Shown here: piece after piece, positions 1 through 8,488 of the stretch
Position numbering within the stretch: position 1 is the stretch's first letter
Layout: the number at the start of each line of letters is the position of its first letter
DNA from: Deinococcus seoulensis
GTDB taxonomy: Bacteria > Deinococcota > Deinococci > Deinococcales > Deinococcaceae
NCBI RefSeq assembly: GCF_014648115.1
Contig: NZ_BMQM01000013.1
Span: forward strand, 50,669-114,668
Reading direction: 5' to 3'
Length of the DNA: 64,000 bases
The notes under the pieces: model-generated
The model's database searches: none
Told to the model about the DNA's origin: nothing
What the model saw: the letters and a program-made list of their open reading frames with translations, nothing else
Translations under genes and position numbers: made by a program

Positions 1-343
1 CCAGCAGGGGCGGCACGAGTTCCGCCAGGATCATCAGGCGGCCCATGTACAGCGCCATGCTGCTCTGGGTCATGGTGGCGGCGCGGCTCTGGGTGGTGAT
101 CAGCAGCAGCACCGTCCCCAGCGCGAACAGCGCGGCCCGCCAGACCGGCCAGCCCGCCCGGCCTGCGGGCGTGCCGCGTGAGGCGCTGAACCGCCACAGG
201 TACACGCCGGCGGCCAGCAGCGTGGGAATCAGCAGCCAGGGGTCCGGGGTGGGGGCCAGCAGGTCGGCCAGGGTGGGGTTCAGGTTCCCGGCAGTGTTCA
301 CGGCGGCGGTCCCGGCAGTGGTCAGGGGGGCCGGGGCGCTCAT
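1..343 (-). CDS. CtaG-like cytochrome c oxidase assembly protein (partial)
   Basis: The start codon is at 343 and the gene runs off the left edge after 114 codons. The visible part has a short N-terminal tail, a membrane segment near residues 36-50 (WLLIPTLLAAGVYLW) and a second near 72-88 (AALFALGTVLLLITT). It ends in MALYMGRLMILAELVPPLL, which fits the conserved helix of the caa3-type CtaG family. That family helps load copper into the CuB site of cytochrome oxidase at the membrane. The usual histidines of this helix are replaced by Tyr and Arg here, so copper binding by this segment is doubtful. The ATG overlaps the SCO stop codon (ATGA), and PCuAC lies upstream, so the three genes form one oxidase-assembly operon. 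The family call is good; only the N-terminal third is visible. Confidence 0.7.
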   Translation of the reverse strand, partial: MSAPAPLTTAGTAAVNTAGNLNPTLADLLAPTPDPWLLIPTLLAAGVYLWRFSASRGTPAGRAGWPVWRAALFALGTVLLLITTQSRAATMTQSSMALYMGRLMILAELVPPLL

Positions 344-1023
344 GAGGCCTCCAGGACGTGTTCCAGGTCGGTCTGCACGCGCCGCACGTCGGTCAGCTGG
401 GTGTAGTCCCAGACCAGGATCAGCTGGCCGCCCGCGCCGATCAGGTACGTGGCGGTCGTGTGGTTGATCTGGTAGTCGTCGGGGCCTTTCACGTCGGCTT
501 TCTGGTATCCCACGCCGTAATCGCGGGCCACGGCGGCCAGCGCCGGTTCGGGAATGCGCACGCCCGCGCTGCCTTTCCCGAAGAACGACACGTACTCGTT
601 CAGGCGCTCCGGCGTGTCGCGGTCGGGGTCCACGCTGACCAGCACGATCCGGAAGCGGGCCTGCTGTTCGGGGGTCAGGGCGGCGCGCACCCTGTTCAGG
701 TACGTCAGGCTCAGCGGGCAGATGTTCGGGCAGTGCGTGAACCCGAAGAACACGGCCGTGACCTGCCCGGCGTCGGCGCCCGCGCCGGGCGTGAACGTGA
801 ACGGCTGGCCGCGCTGGTCGGTGCCGCTGAAGGGCTGGGCGGCCGTCCCGGCGGGGTAACTGGTCCCGTAGTACGGGTAGGGGCTGCGCAGGCGGGCGTA
901 CCCCCAGGCGGCCAGCAGCAGCAGCGTCACGGCGGCCACGGCCAGCAGCGCCGAGACGTACCAGGGGCGCGCGGCCGGGCCGGATTCCGGGTGGGTGGAT
1001 TCAGGTGGGGTGGGTGCGGTCAA
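340..1023 (-). CDS. SCO1/SenC family copper chaperone
   Basis: A 227-residue membrane-anchored thioredoxin-fold protein that delivers copper to, or reduces, the CuA site of cytochrome c oxidase. One membrane helix spans about residues 22-43. The copper-binding pair is seen in GFTHCPNICPLSL (CxxxC), and the third ligand is the His in YQINHTTATYL about 95 residues later; both match the SCO family. The start is a TTG at 1023, chosen because a strong GGAGG lies five bases before it and no in-frame ATG fits. It follows the PCuAC gene by 30 bases and overlaps the CtaG-like gene by ATGA. Function is inferred from motif conservation and operon context and is well supported. Confidence 0.9.
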   Translation of the reverse strand: MTAPTPPESTHPESGPAARPWYVSALLAVAAVTLLLLAAWGYARLRSPYPYYGTSYPAGTAAQPFSGTDQRGQPFTFTPGAGADAGQVTAVFFGFTHCPNICPLSLTYLNRVRAALTPEQQARFRIVLVSVDPDRDTPERLNEYVSFFGKGSAGVRIPEPALAAVARDYGVGYQKADVKGPDDYQINHTTATYLIGAGGQLILVWDYTQLTDVRRVQTDLEHVLEAS

Positions 1024-1053
1024 GGTGACCTCCGGCAGTGGGTGAGGGGACCC

Positions 1054-1665
1054 TCAGGGTTTGCGGACGGGCACGGTCAGGGTCAGCTGGCGGCCCTGCG
1101 AGTCGGTCAGGGTCAGGTTCAGGGTGCCGCCGTCGTCGGCGGGGGCGCGCAGGCCCATCAGCATCACGTGGTCGCCGGTGTCGCTGAGGGTCAGGCGGCC
1201 CCCGGCGGGCACGGTCAGGGTGTCGGTCATGCTCATGCCGGTCAGGCCCTGCGCGTCGGTGTGCGTGACCATCAGCATGCCGCTCGTGGCGTCGCTGCTG
1301 GCCGCGCCCGTGATCATCAGCGGCTCCGCGCCCGTGTTCTCCAGCGTGCCGAACACGCTGGTGTCGCGGATGCCGGGCGGCACGGCGACCGCGTAGGCGT
1401 CCCAGACGGTCAGCGGCAGCGTGCTGCCAGCCGGGGCGGCGGCCTGCGTGCCCGCCGCGCTGCCGGGGGTGTGGTCGGGCATGCTGGTGTGGTCCATGTC
1501 GCTGCTCATGGGCTGCCCGGCCGTGGTCGGCGTGGTGTTCGTCTGGGTGGTGGTCTGTGGGTCCGGGGCGGGATTCAGGTACAGGTAGGCGCCCAGCAGG
1601 ATCATCGCGCCCAGGGCGACCATCAGCACGGTCCGCATCCGGCGCGGGTTGGAGGTTGAAGTCAT
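1054..1665 (-). CDS. PCuAC family periplasmic copper chaperone
   Basis: 203 residues. An N-terminal membrane anchor or signal segment lies at about residues 10-28, followed by a Met/His-rich linker (SSDMDHTSMPDHTPG) and the PCuAC (DUF461) beta fold. Likely Cu(I) ligands are Met and His residues in SGMLMVTHTD, LTGMSMTD and GDHVMLMGL, the arrangement typical of this family. PCuAC carries Cu(I) outside the membrane and works with SCO on the CuA centre of cytochrome oxidase, which fits the SCO gene 30 bases downstream. The ATG has AAGGAG five bases upstream. The Met/His-rich linker may be an extra copper-binding tail. Confidence 0.85.
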   Translation of the reverse strand: MTSTSNPRRMRTVLMVALGAMILLGAYLYLNPAPDPQTTTQTNTTPTTAGQPMSSDMDHTSMPDHTPGSAAGTQAAAPAGSTLPLTVWDAYAVAVPPGIRDTSVFGTLENTGAEPLMITGAASSDATSGMLMVTHTDAQGLTGMSMTDTLTVPAGGRLTLSDTGDHVMLMGLRAPADDGGTLNLTLTDSQGRQLTLTVPVRKP

Positions 1666-1913
1666 GACGCTCCTTTCAGGTGTCGTGTCTCGGGGGTCGG
1701 TGGGTGGGGCGCCGGGGCGGCCCCTTCCCTGCCGGCTGGCCGGTTGTGTGGACGGGTCCGGCGGCGTTCAGAGGGCAGTCTAGGCCGCGCGGCGGGCCGC
1801 ATTGTCCCCGCAGTGTTCCGGCAGTGTTCCCGGCCCGGTCCGCCGGACGCCGCGCCGCCGTGACCGGTCGGGCGTGGGGCGCGGTTCACGGTCGCCTCTG
1901 TGAAACCCGTTTG

Positions 1914-1927
1914 TGGAACCCGTTCCA
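1914..1927. promoter_or_regulatory. Putative LacI-type operator
   Basis: TGGAACCCGTTCCA is an inverted repeat with 6-base arms (TGGAAC/GTTCCA) around two bases. It lies 28 bases before the start of the LacI-family gene. LacI regulators commonly bind such short palindromes with a central CG, so autoregulation is likely. It is a single site, inferred from symmetry and position only. Confidence 0.55.
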
Positions 1928-1954
1928 AAAACAGGGTATGGTGAGGCAGAGACC

Positions 1955-2956
1955 ATGCGTAAACCCACCATTCAGGATGTTGCCCGGCAGGCCGGGGTCG
2001 GCGTCGGCACCGTGTCCCGCGTGCTGAACAATCACGTGGCCGTGAAGGGTGCCACCCGCGAAACCGTCCTCAAGGCCATCGCCGACCTCGAGTACACGCC
2101 CAACCCGCACGCCCGCCGCATCGCCGGCGGCAAGAGCTACACCATCAGCGTGCTGCTGCCGGTCCTGACCACCGAATTCTACGTGCGCCTCCTCGACGGA
2201 CTGGAAAGCGCGTTCCAGGAAGCGCGGTACGACGTGGCGATCTTCCCGCTGCTGGACCGCTCGCGGCTGGAACGGTACCTGGGGTCGCACACCCTGGCGT
2301 ACCAGGCGGACGGACTGGTCATGGCGACGTACAACCTCACGCAGATGTTCCACGAGCGGCGCCTGCGCACCCAGCAGCCCACCGTGCTGGTCGACGCCTT
2401 CTCGGACGCCGTGGATTCCTCGTTCATGGATAACGTCAGCGGCGGCCGCCTCGCCGGAGAGTACGCCGTGAGCCTGCCCGGCAACCTGTACGCCGTGTGG
2501 GTCGAGACGGAACTCGATCACCTGTTCACCACCCGCGTGTTCGAGGACCGCCGCAGCGGCTTCCTGAGCGCCGTGCAGACCGCCGGACGCAGCGTGAAGC
2601 GCGAGTTCACGTCCAGTTTCGATTCCCTGACGGCCCGCAACACCGCCGCGACCCTGCTGGACGACGCGCAGGCCGCCGGGCTGCCCTGCACGGTGTTCGC
2701 GTCCGCCGACATGCTCGCCGGAGCGCTGCTCGACGAGGTGCGCCTGCGCGGCCTGAAGATCGGGCAGGACGTCCGCGTGATCGGCTTCGACGATCAACCC
2801 TGGGCCGCCGAGCGCGAGCTGACCACCCTGCACCAGCCGGTCGAGAGCATGGGCTACGAGGCCGCGCAACTGCTGCTCTCGCGCCTGAACGGCTACAAGG
2901 GACCGCCCCGCGCGCGCCGTTTCGAGCCGCGCCTGATCGTCCGCGGCAGCGCGTAA
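1955..2956 (+). CDS. LacI family transcriptional regulator
   Basis: 333 residues. The N-terminal helix-turn-helix (TIQDVARQAGVGVGTVSRVL, residues 4-23) and the hinge helix region are typical LacI. From about residue 60 a periplasmic-binding-protein-like effector domain follows (SYTISVLLPVLTTEFYVRLL) and ends near the C-terminus. The ATG at 1955 is chosen over the upstream ATG at 1913 because the HTH starts at once, and because the upstream codons overlap the putative operator at 1914-1927. No sugar-utilisation genes flank it: the neighbours are copper-chaperone genes (divergent) and a FUN14 gene (convergent). Its target is therefore unknown, possibly only itself and distant genes. Confidence 0.9.
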   Translation: MRKPTIQDVARQAGVGVGTVSRVLNNHVAVKGATRETVLKAIADLEYTPNPHARRIAGGKSYTISVLLPVLTTEFYVRLLDGLESAFQEARYDVAIFPLLDRSRLERYLGSHTLAYQADGLVMATYNLTQMFHERRLRTQQPTVLVDAFSDAVDSSFMDNVSGGRLAGEYAVSLPGNLYAVWVETELDHLFTTRVFEDRRSGFLSAVQTAGRSVKREFTSSFDSLTARNTAATLLDDAQAAGLPCTVFASADMLAGALLDEVRLRGLKIGQDVRVIGFDDQPWAAERELTTLHQPVESMGYEAAQLLLSRLNGYKGPPRARRFEPRLIVRGSA

Positions 2957-2970
2957 AGAAGTCAATGGTT

Positions 2971-3019
2971 GAAAGTTGACGGTTGATAGAGGGGGTGCGT
3001 CTATCAACTGTCAACCGTT
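2971..3019. terminator. Hairpin between convergent genes
   Basis: Arms 2971-2990 and 3000-3019 pair at 16 of 20 positions around a G-rich loop. It sits between the 3' ends of the LacI gene and the FUN14 gene, so it may serve both. It has lower G+C than its surroundings and no U-tract. It may instead be an old inverted duplication of a small repeat. Confidence 0.5.
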
Positions 3020-3025
3020 CACTGT

Positions 3026-3400
3026 CTACACCCGGACTCGCAGGCCCAGCAGCAGTCCGGCTGTGAACGCCCCGGCAAACGGCAGGTTCGCGGTCAGGAG
3101 GCGGGTCAGCCACGCGCCGCCCTGCTCGCTGCCCTGCCGCAGCCACGGCTCGGTGATGGCCTGCACGCGCAACCAGTTCACGCTGATCAGTTCGAAGTAC
3201 GCCAGCAGTTGCAGCGTGATGAACAGCACGCCCAGCACGATCAGCGCCACGCGGCCCACGTAGCGGATCGCCACGCCGGTCGCGAAGCCCAGCACGGCCC
3301 CCACGCTCAGGTCCGGCAGCAGCGCGTGCAGGGCGTCGCCCAGCGGACTGCCGGTCGGGTCTGCGGGCGGGGGGGTGGGAACGGGGGCAGGTGTGGTCAT
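3026..3400 (-). CDS. FUN14 domain membrane protein
   Basis: 124 residues. A Pro-rich N-terminus (PAPVPTPPPADPTG) is followed by glycine-rich membrane helices: GAVLGFATGVAIRYVGRVAL, IVLGVLFITLQLLAYFEL, and a last one near FAGAFTAGLLLGLRV. This pattern and the sequence Y/F-E-x-I-x-V-N-W match bacterial FUN14 proteins. Their role in bacteria is unknown; the eukaryotic relatives are mitochondrial outer membrane proteins. The start is the ATG at 3400, with no clear ribosome site. It converges with the LacI gene and is divergent from the sigma factor. The family call is firm; the function is unknown. Confidence 0.75.
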   Translation of the reverse strand: MTTPAPVPTPPPADPTGSPLGDALHALLPDLSVGAVLGFATGVAIRYVGRVALIVLGVLFITLQLLAYFELISVNWLRVQAITEPWLRQGSEQGGAWLTRLLTANLPFAGAFTAGLLLGLRVRV

Positions 3401-3521
3401 CGGCAGAAAGCGCCGGGCGCAGGGGCCGCGCGGCGGTCAGTTCGCGCATGGTAGCGCAGTTTTCCGCTGTTCGCGCGCCGGTGCGGCCCGGACCTGGGCG
3501 GCGCGGGCGGCCTGCGGGCGC

Positions 3522-3527
3522 TATGGT
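3522..3527 (+). promoter_or_regulatory. -10 element TATGGT of the ECF sigma gene
   Basis: TATGGT ends nine bases before the GTG start, the leaderless layout seen across this window. AGGAG also occurs between them, so either leaderless or short-leader translation is possible. Confidence 0.45.
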
Positions 3528-3536
3528 AGGAGCACC

Positions 3537-4142
3537 GTGGACCTTCCGACCGAGCCTGCCTCTCCTGAACCCGTTCCCGCCGACCTGATCTCGCCGGAGT
3601 TACTGGCGCGGCTCACGGCGGGCGAGGAAGCCGCGTGGTTCGAGTTCGTGCAGGAGTACGAGGGCCGCATGTACGGCTACCTGTACCGCCTGGAAGGCAA
3701 CAGCGAGGACGCGCTGGACCTGACGCAGGAGGTGTTCTACCGCGCGTGGCGCAGCATCCGCACGTTCCGGCCCGGCGAGCGGGTGCTGCCGTGGCTGTAT
3801 CAGGTGGCCAGGAACACGCAGATCGAATCTCACCGCCGCAAGCAGTTGCAGCGCTTCTCGCTGGAGCAGGCGCGTGAGGACGTGGGGTTCGAGGTCACCA
3901 GCGAGAAACGCTCCCCGGTGCAGGCGGCCGAGAGCGCCGACGCGCAGGACCGCGTGCAGCGCGCCCTGCTGCGCCTGCCGCCCGAGTACCGCGAGGCGGT
4001 CGTGCTGCGCTTTGTAGAGGACCTCAGTTACGACGAGATCGCGCAGGTGCAGGGCGTGGCCCTCGGCACCGCCAAGAGCCGCGTGTTCCGCGCCAAGGAG
4101 CAACTGGCCGAACTGCTGGCCGGCGTTTCAGATGTGAACTGA
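3537..4142 (+). CDS. ECF-type RNA polymerase sigma factor
   Basis: 201 residues. Region 2 is seen from about residue 35 (WFEFVQEYEGRMYGYLYRL, then DLTQEVFYRAWRSI and the promoter-melting stretch VLPWLYQVARN). Region 4 covers about residues 137-195 (LLRLPPEYREAVVLRFVEDL, then SYDEIAQVQGVALGTAKSRV). There is no region 3, as expected for ECF (RpoE-like) factors. The GTG at 3537 is chosen because the longer open frame upstream reads as Arg/Ala-rich non-coding sequence, and because a -10 box plus AGGAG sit just before it. No anti-sigma gene is adjacent: the 3' side is an A-family repeat, then a gene on the other strand. The stimulus it answers to cannot be told. Confidence 0.9.
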   Translation: MDLPTEPASPEPVPADLISPELLARLTAGEEAAWFEFVQEYEGRMYGYLYRLEGNSEDALDLTQEVFYRAWRSIRTFRPGERVLPWLYQVARNTQIESHRRKQLQRFSLEQAREDVGFEVTSEKRSPVQAAESADAQDRVQRALLRLPPEYREAVVLRFVEDLSYDEIAQVQGVALGTAKSRVFRAKEQLAELLAGVSDVN

Positions 4143-4275
4143 TACCGACTCCGATTGAATGGCTTATAAAGCCGTTCAATCCGAGCGGAGCGAGTAGGAG
4201 TCGAAGCGGGTTCCGGACGTGGAGTTAACAGATCGGTGGTGTTCCGATCTGTTAACGAAACAAACGGAATCCGTA
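4143..4275 (-). repeat. Element A, copy 1
   Basis: 133 bases flanked by direct TGA duplications (4140-4142, 4276-4278). The left TGA is the stop codon of the sigma-factor gene. Inside are a GATTGAATGG/CCGTTCAATC hairpin and a perfect GTTAACAGATCGG/CCGATCTGTTAAC hairpin. It reads in reverse relative to the copy at 16097. A fragment of a second copy follows (4279-4305), carrying TACCGACTCCG and TGGTTTCGCTGGCACGG. Confidence 0.9.
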
Positions 4276-4317
4276 TGATACCGACTCCGTTGGTTTCGCT
4301 GGCACGGCCCCCTCCGT

Positions 4318-5385
4318 TCAGGGGCGCGCGAACACCTGCGTCCAGTAGCGACCGTAGGGGCTGCCGGGGCGGTTCACGTACGACAGGCCGATCAGGGTGA
4401 AGTTGCCCATGATGTTGCGGCAGTGGCCGGGGCTGCGCAGCCAGCCGTCCACGACCTCGGCGGGTGTTTCCTGCCCGGCGGCGATGTTCTCGGCGGAACT
4501 GGTGGGGATCATCCCGGCGGCGTTCAGGCGGCGGGCGGGGGTGCTGCCGTCCAGGGCGCTGGTGTGATCGAAGTACCCGTACAGGGCCATGGCGACCGAC
4601 TGGGCCTGCGCGGCGAGGTCCAGGGTGGGGTGCTGTTTCAGGGGTGGCAGGGCGGGGCCGCCGGTGCGGAGGGTCGCGCAGTTCCAGCCCTGCGCGCGGG
4701 CCTGGTTGGTCAGGCGCAGCACCTCGCTGTCGAAGGGCAGGCTGGTCTGCCACGGCTGGGCGGGCACGGTGAAGGTCACGCGGCGGTCCACGGTCTGCCC
4801 GGTGCTGCTGCTGGCCTGCGTGACGGCCGTGTGCGTGCCGGGCGTGACGGGCACCGGGCCGCTGCCGATCTCGCGGCCGTCGAGGAACACGCGGGGCGTG
4901 CCGGGCGTGTACAGCACGCTTTCGGCGGTGCTGACGCGCACGCTGCCGGGGGTCAGCAGCAGGGTCAGTTCGGTGCGTTCCGGGCCGCCGCTGAGCACCT
5001 GGATCTGCGCGGAGGCCCGCGCGACCTCGCGGCCACTGGCGTCCAGCAGGGCGGCGCTCAGGGCGTACGTGCCGGGGCGGTAGTAGGTGTGCGTGACCTG
5101 CGGGCCGCGCGCCGATCCGCCGTCCCCGAACGCCCACTGCGCCGTGTACCCGGCGGGGTGGGTGGCCGTGAACGTGACCGTGTAGGGCGCGCGCCGCTGC
5201 GAGTCCCCGCTGTACCCGATGCGGAAGGTGCCGCCCTGCGACTGGGCGCTGGCAGGTGCGCTCAGGGCCAGGAGCAGCAGCGGGGCGACCCAGGGGCGGC
5301 GCGGGCGTGGTGGGCGTGCGGGGGTGGTCACGGGTGCAGGGTAGGGCGCGGCGGGGCGCGGGCGCTGTGCGGAACTCCGGTTCAT
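4318..5385 (-). CDS. Secreted PKD- and CAP-domain protein
   Basis: 355 residues with a signal peptide (hydrophobic WVAPLLLLALSAPASAQ near residues 30-46). A PKD-like beta domain follows (about 55-125; AQWAFGDGGS and THTYYRPGTYALSAALLD), then a linker beta domain with a PEGA-like VFLDGREIGSG. A C-terminal CAP/SCP domain (YkwD-like, about 230-355) has LTNQARAQGW, GYFDHTSALDG, SSAENIAAG, WLRSPGHCRNIM and YGRYWTQVFARP. CAP proteins of this type are secreted; their activity in bacteria is mostly unknown. The ATG at 5385 overlaps the kinase stop codon (TGATG). A GTG at 5331 would give a tighter signal peptide and is a real alternative. It is probably co-transcribed with the sensor kinase. Confidence 0.85.
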   Translation of the reverse strand: MNRSSAQRPRPAAPYPAPVTTPARPPRPRRPWVAPLLLLALSAPASAQSQGGTFRIGYSGDSQRRAPYTVTFTATHPAGYTAQWAFGDGGSARGPQVTHTYYRPGTYALSAALLDASGREVARASAQIQVLSGGPERTELTLLLTPGSVRVSTAESVLYTPGTPRVFLDGREIGSGPVPVTPGTHTAVTQASSSTGQTVDRRVTFTVPAQPWQTSLPFDSEVLRLTNQARAQGWNCATLRTGGPALPPLKQHPTLDLAAQAQSVAMALYGYFDHTSALDGSTPARRLNAAGMIPTSSAENIAAGQETPAEVVDGWLRSPGHCRNIMGNFTLIGLSYVNRPGSPYGRYWTQVFARP

Positions 5386-6731
5386 CAGTCGCCGGTCAGG
5401 CGGGGGCGCGGCGCGGCGGACCGGGCGGGGGCTGACAGGTGCGCCTCGGGTTCGCCGAAGGTGATGGTCATGATCAGGCCGCCGTCCGGGGCGTGACTGA
5501 TGCTCACGTCGCCGCCGTGCGCGCGGGCGTACCGGCGCACCAGCGGCAGGCCCAGTCCCTGCCCGCCGACCAGACTGTCGGGGCCGCGCTCGTACGGGAG
5601 GAACACGCGGGCCTGCAGTTCGGCGCTCAGGCCGGGGCCGAAGTCGCGGACCTGCACCTGCGGGCCGTGCGGGGTGGTGGTCAGGGTCACCTCGACCAGT
5701 CCCGGCGTGTACTTCAGGGCGTTCTCGGTCAGGTTCTCGATCATCTGGCGGGCGCGGTTGGGGTCGGCGGGCCACATGACCGGGCCGGGCGGCGTGATGA
5801 CATGCACCCGCCCGGACGAGAAGCGCCGCAGCAGGGCGCTCAGGTCGGTGCGCTGCACGTTCAGGGTCACGTCCAGGTACAGGTCGTTCAGGCGGGTCAG
5901 GTCGGCGCGGCTGGAGATCTGCGTGGCGCTGTCCTCGATCATGGCCAGCAGGCGCTGGCGCTGGTCGGGGGCGTCGGCGTGGCGCAGCAGGTCGCTGGCC
6001 AGCATCAGGGTCTGGAGGGGGCGGCGCATCTCGTGACTGGCGAGGTTCAGGGCTTCGAGTTGCCGCTGTTCGCGGCGGCGGGCGCGCCGGGTCTCGTCGC
6101 GCCACATCAGCAGGACGCGCAGGATCAGCAGGGCGCTGAGCGTGCCGAGCAGCAGGGCGCTGCCGATCATGACGAAGCGCAGCCGCTGCAGTTCCTGCTG
6201 GTAGCGGATGCCCAGGCTCTTGGCGTACTCGGTGGCCTGGGCGTTCAGGCCCACCACCTCGCGCGCGGCGCGGGCGACCGAGGCGTCGGTGTTCTGCAGG
6301 AGGTTGCGTTCCACGACCGACAGTCGCCGCTCGCCGATGCGTTCCACGTCGTCGAGCAGGCCGAACTGCGCCCGGTTGCCTGCACTGGACAGCGCGATCC
6401 CGGCCCAGCTCTCGATCTCCTCGGCGCTGACGCCGGGTTGCAGGCGGATCACCTGGTACTGCAGTACGTCCTGCGCCAGTGCCTGGTACGCGTAGGGAGT
6501 CCAGCCGGTCCCGGTGTTTTTCAGGGCGTCGTAGGCGGGGCGGGTGCCCAGCAGCAGCAGCGCGGCCGTCAGCAGGGCGGGCAGGGCGGTCAGCGCGACC
6601 TCGCGCAGCAGGGTCAGCAGGCGCGGCGACCAGAGGGCGCGGCGGTCACGTGGCCCGCCGGGCGGCCCCTGACTGGCGGGGTGACTGGCGACCGGTGGCG
6701 GGTCGGGGGGGGTGGGCGTGCGGGTGGTCAT
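5385..6731 (-). CDS. Membrane sensor histidine kinase (orphan)
   Basis: 448 residues. Two membrane helices (about residues 40-60 and 183-207) bound a 120-residue extracytoplasmic sensor region. The dimerisation helix carries the phospho-acceptor in NLASHEMRRPLQTLML (His near 232). The ATP-binding domain has the N box (RQMIENLTENALKY), a G1 box (VRDFGPGLS) and a G2 box (GGQGLGLPLVRRYARAHGG). All catalytic boxes are intact. No response regulator is adjacent, so the partner is encoded elsewhere. The start at 6731 overlaps the upstream molybdopterin-fold gene by ATGA, and its stop overlaps the CAP gene, so these three are one transcription unit. The signal is not known; a link to the secreted neighbour proteins is only inference. 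Confidence 0.9.
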   Translation of the reverse strand: MTTRTPTPPDPPPVASHPASQGPPGGPRDRRALWSPRLLTLLREVALTALPALLTAALLLLGTRPAYDALKNTGTGWTPYAYQALAQDVLQYQVIRLQPGVSAEEIESWAGIALSSAGNRAQFGLLDDVERIGERRLSVVERNLLQNTDASVARAAREVVGLNAQATEYAKSLGIRYQQELQRLRFVMIGSALLLGTLSALLILRVLLMWRDETRRARRREQRQLEALNLASHEMRRPLQTLMLASDLLRHADAPDQRQRLLAMIEDSATQISSRADLTRLNDLYLDVTLNVQRTDLSALLRRFSSGRVHVITPPGPVMWPADPNRARQMIENLTENALKYTPGLVEVTLTTTPHGPQVQVRDFGPGLSAELQARVFLPYERGPDSLVGGQGLGLPLVRRYARAHGGDVSISHAPDGGLIMTITFGEPEAHLSAPARSAAPRPRLTGD

Positions 6732-7333
6732 TTCACGGGGGCGAGGCGTTCCACGAACCACACCCACGCGCTGGAGTACTCGGCGGTATGGAAGCGTTCC
6801 GGGGTGGCGGGCAGCACGACGGTCAGCGGTCCCTTCTGAAGGGCGGGGATGGGCGCGCCGTCCGCCTGGTAGGCCAGCATGACCGGCCAGTTCATGTAAT
6901 CGTCGGCGCGGATGGTGCTGGCAAAGCCGTTGGTGGCGTACAGGCGCAGGTCCTTCCCGGCGAAGCCGCCGCGCGCGGCGAGGTCGCGCAGCGTAACGCC
7001 CTCGTACGTGATGGTCTTTTTCAGTTGCGGGTGCGGGGTGGTGTAGCGCACGGCGGGCATGGCGCGCAGTTGCGCCAGCGTGAGTTTCAGGTCGGTCTGC
7101 CCGGCGTTGATGGTCAGGGCGACGCGCTCACCGGGGCGGGCGCGGGGGGTGGGTTGCGCGGCGCGCACGTACTCGAACGCGGGGGGGCGCGGTTTGAACT
7201 GCAGCGGGGCGGGTGTGGCCTGCGCGCCGACCAGCACGGCGCTGATCAGGGCGGCCAGCGTCAGGCGCGGCCAGCTGCTGCGGCGGTCTTGGTGTGGGTT
7301 GCGGGGGAACACGCCGGGCAGTCTAGCGGGCAC
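6728..7333 (-). CDS. Exported molybdopterin-dependent oxidoreductase-fold protein
   Basis: 201 residues from the GTG at 7333 (an ATG at 7357 is possible but lies inside the palindrome at 7355-7377). A signal or anchor segment spans about residues 24-40 (LTLAALISAVLVGAQA). The rest resembles the sulfite-oxidase-type Mo-cofactor fold (LTLAQLRAMPAVRYTT, YEGVTLRDLAARGG, YATNGFASTIRADDY, GPLTVVLPATPE). The domain is short, and the Cys that binds molybdenum in true oxidoreductases is absent, so it is probably a cofactor-free ligand-binding version. Such domains often sit next to sensor kinases, as here (ATGA overlap), and may form part of the sensing module. The family call is fair; the role is inferred. 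Confidence 0.65.
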   Translation of the reverse strand: MPARLPGVFPRNPHQDRRSSWPRLTLAALISAVLVGAQATPAPLQFKPRPPAFEYVRAAQPTPRARPGERVALTINAGQTDLKLTLAQLRAMPAVRYTTPHPQLKKTITYEGVTLRDLAARGGFAGKDLRLYATNGFASTIRADDYMNWPVMLAYQADGAPIPALQKGPLTVVLPATPERFHTAEYSSAWVWFVERLAPVK

Positions 7334-7354
7334 ATGAAGTAATCTCAATGATTG

Positions 7355-7377
7355 CATGAACAAAATTAATGTTCATG
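7355..7377. promoter_or_regulatory. Perfect palindrome, likely operator
   Basis: CATGAACA, seven A/T bases, then TGTTCATG. It is an 8-base perfect inverted repeat in an A+T-rich island of a G+C-rich region, just upstream of the 7333 start. It looks like a dimeric repressor site controlling the molybdopterin-fold/kinase/CAP unit. The regulator is not known. Confidence 0.5.
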
Positions 7378-7542
7378 GAACCGCTCCCGTGCGCTGTTCT
7401 GCACAGGCGCCGTGCAGGACGCCGCGCAGCAGTTCAGCCCGGCTGACCGCCGATCCAGACATGAATGCCTGCTGAGCTGAGGATTGGGAATGGTGACCGG
7501 GCAGGTCAGGCAGGCATCACGCGCCGGACGCACACTCGGGGC

Positions 7543-8427
7543 ATGAAAAGCCTCGTGAACCTCAGCCTCGTGAACCTGACCGCCGTCCTGGCCTCCGTGA
7601 CCGCCCTGAGCGCCGCGCACGCCGCGCCGACCATCAGCGCGCAGAGCATCATCGTGAACCCCGTGCAGCCCACCCTGAACGTGAAAGTCTGGACCGACCG
7701 CGACAGCAGCGGCACCCGCACCCCCGCCTACGCACCGGGCGAGAAGATCCGCCTGTACACCAGCGTCAACCAGGACGCCTACGTGTACCTGTTCAACGTG
7801 GACCCCCAGGGACAGGTGGACCTGATCCTGCCCAACCGCTACCAGGGCGGCGCGAACTTCCTGAAAGCGAACGCCGTGAAGGTCTTCCCGGCCGCCGGTG
7901 ACCCCTTCAGCTTCGACATTGCCGCGCCGTACGGCGTGAACAAGGTCCTGGCCCTGGCCAGCCGCACGCCCCTGAACCTCGATCAGATCGCCACGTTCAA
8001 GTCCGGTCAGAACAGCTTCGCCAGCGTGCAGGTCACGGGTCAGCAGGGGCTGGCGCAGGCGCTGAGCATCGTCGTGACGCCGCTGCCGCAGAACAACTGG
8101 GTGACCGCCACCGCCTTCTACAACGTGGCGGGCCGCGCGGTCAGCGTGCCCCGGCCCGTGACGCCCACCCCGGCCCCCGCGCCGGTCGTGACGAACCCCT
8201 GGGGATCGCAGCGCGAGTGGCGGGTCACCATCGACACCCGCTCGGACCTGCGCGCCCAGCATGACGCGTACGCCGCGAAACTGCGCAGCGAGGGCTACGT
8301 GCTCGTGCAGACCAGCGTGAAGAACAACGAGATCAAGAGCGAATTCCGCCGCGCCGGTGGCGGCAAGGCCGAACTGAAGGTCAAGCGTAAAGGCAACCGC
8401 ACCGAGATCACCGTCGAACGCCGCTGA
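7543..8427 (+). CDS. DUF4384 domain exported protein
   Basis: 294 residues. A signal peptide (about residues 1-27, cleavage after SAAHA) is followed by a DUF4384 beta domain (about 45-165; [36 protein letters not shown]). That domain is commonly found in surface or stress proteins of Deinococcus and others. After a Pro-rich linker ([14 protein letters not shown]) comes a short basic C-terminal domain (about 215-294) with many Lys/Arg ([20 protein letters not shown]). The function of DUF4384 is unknown. The ATG at 7543 is chosen because the signal peptide begins there. A strong hairpin terminator follows at 8489. Confidence 0.75.
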   Translation: MKSLVNLSLVNLTAVLASVTALSAAHAAPTISAQSIIVNPVQPTLNVKVWTDRDSSGTRTPAYAPGEKIRLYTSVNQDAYVYLFNVDPQGQVDLILPNRYQGGANFLKANAVKVFPAAGDPFSFDIAAPYGVNKVLALASRTPLNLDQIATFKSGQNSFASVQVTGQQGLAQALSIVVTPLPQNNWVTATAFYNVAGRAVSVPRPVTPTPAPAPVVTNPWGSQREWRVTIDTRSDLRAQHDAYAAKLRSEGYVLVQTSVKNNEIKSEFRRAGGGKAELKVKRKGNRTEITVERR

Positions 8428-8488
8428 ATCAAACGGCGCCGAGTCGAACGCCGCCGGGCACGCCGGAACGGTAGACCCACGGCCCTGC

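Noticed and set aside
1662..1928. 88-codon open frame upstream of the PCuAC gene, minus strand
   Set aside because: Arg/Pro-rich translation with no motif; it covers the putative operator and promoter of the LacI gene.
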